A stretch of DNA of 64,000 nucleotides from CATOSP01 sp965197545 (GTDB taxonomy: Bacteria > Chloroflexota > Dehalococcoidia > Lucifugimonadales > UBA3495), in assembly GCA_965197545.1 (NCBI GenBank), contig CBDANJ010000008.1, forward strand, positions 1,178,001 through 1,242,000. The letters are read 5' to 3'. A program made the translations under genes and the position numbers. Under the pieces are notes generated by a model, which made no database searches, was not told the DNA's origin, and worked only from the letters and a program-made list of their open reading frames with translations. The number at the start of each line of letters is the position of its first letter. The stretch's first letter is position 1. This document shows positions 63,945 through 64,000 of this stretch, one piece after another.

Positions 63945-64000
63945 TGGTGTTCTCTCGCGGCCAATGTGCCGCCTATGTCAGCTAATTTAGTGGGACTCGT

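Overview
The window looks like a chromosomal piece of an uncultured member of the Chloroflexota, probably the Dehalococcoidia/SAR202 side. This is inferred from gene content: a TIGR03617-type luciferase-like F420 enzyme, paired SDR genes, substrate-binding protein/DppB/DppC sets without ATPases, a GH15 glucoamylase-like protein, Uma2 and DUF4258/YgiT genes, all at high GC. No rRNA, tRNA or CRISPR array was seen. The left 22.7 kb is accessory DNA and the remainder is mostly backbone.

Region 1 (1-6.8 kb) is a degraded or badly sequenced integrative element. It holds a HerA/TraG-like ATPase, a replication-relaxation winged-helix protein, two helix-turn-helix proteins, a small basic protein, a CopG repressor and a large serine recombinase. 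Six of the seven genes carry one frameshift, each repaired by restoring a single G or C. Region 2 (7-22.7 kb) is an insertion-sequence graveyard: a Uma2 gene, IS1380, a dienelactone hydrolase, a STAND-type ATPase gene split by an IS5 that is itself split by an IS4/IS701-like element, IS110, IS630, a broken MetE-C-like gene, an intact Gfo/Idh/MocA oxidoreductase, a tyrosine recombinase relic and an ISAs1 element.

Region 3 (22.9-41.4 kb) is housekeeping: ispG with a duplicated tail, proS, a RuvC-like nuclease, pheS-pheT-moeA, the infC-rpmI-rplT operon (infC apparently starting at ATA), an M20 peptidase, a ferredoxin-reductase-like flavoprotein, two tandem SDR genes (the first lacking the catalytic Lys), and a small DUF4258/YgiT/retropepsin-like cluster. 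Region 4 (41.5-54.4 kb) has two paralogous sets of substrate-binding protein, DppB and DppC without ATPase genes, separated by MITEs, an IS66, a P460-like cytochrome lipoprotein and a membrane-anchored YceI protein. Region 5 (54.5-64 kb) holds a DUF4870-like protein, a divergent PEPCK-like P-loop protein, an LLM F420 oxidoreductase, GH15, a VOC gene with an in-frame stop, a PaREP1/HEPN-like protein, an SRAP (YedK) protein and a HAD phosphatase.

The most unusual signal is a family of 23-25 bp hairpin elements (lead AGCCTGCC, then a GC hairpin ending GGGG). They lie inside transposase genes at seven places: IS5 twice, IS4/IS701-like once, ISAs1 once and IS66 three times. Removing each restores the expected transposase sequence. 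Insertion sites look like (A/C)A(G/A)^GTG, the stems covary, and two inserts are in frame. Around them sit MITEs matching the ISAs1 ends, a MITE matching the IS66 ends placed beside an IS66 with a shared 8-bp duplication, and an IS110 whose left non-coding end shares 12 nt with a flanking inverted repeat.
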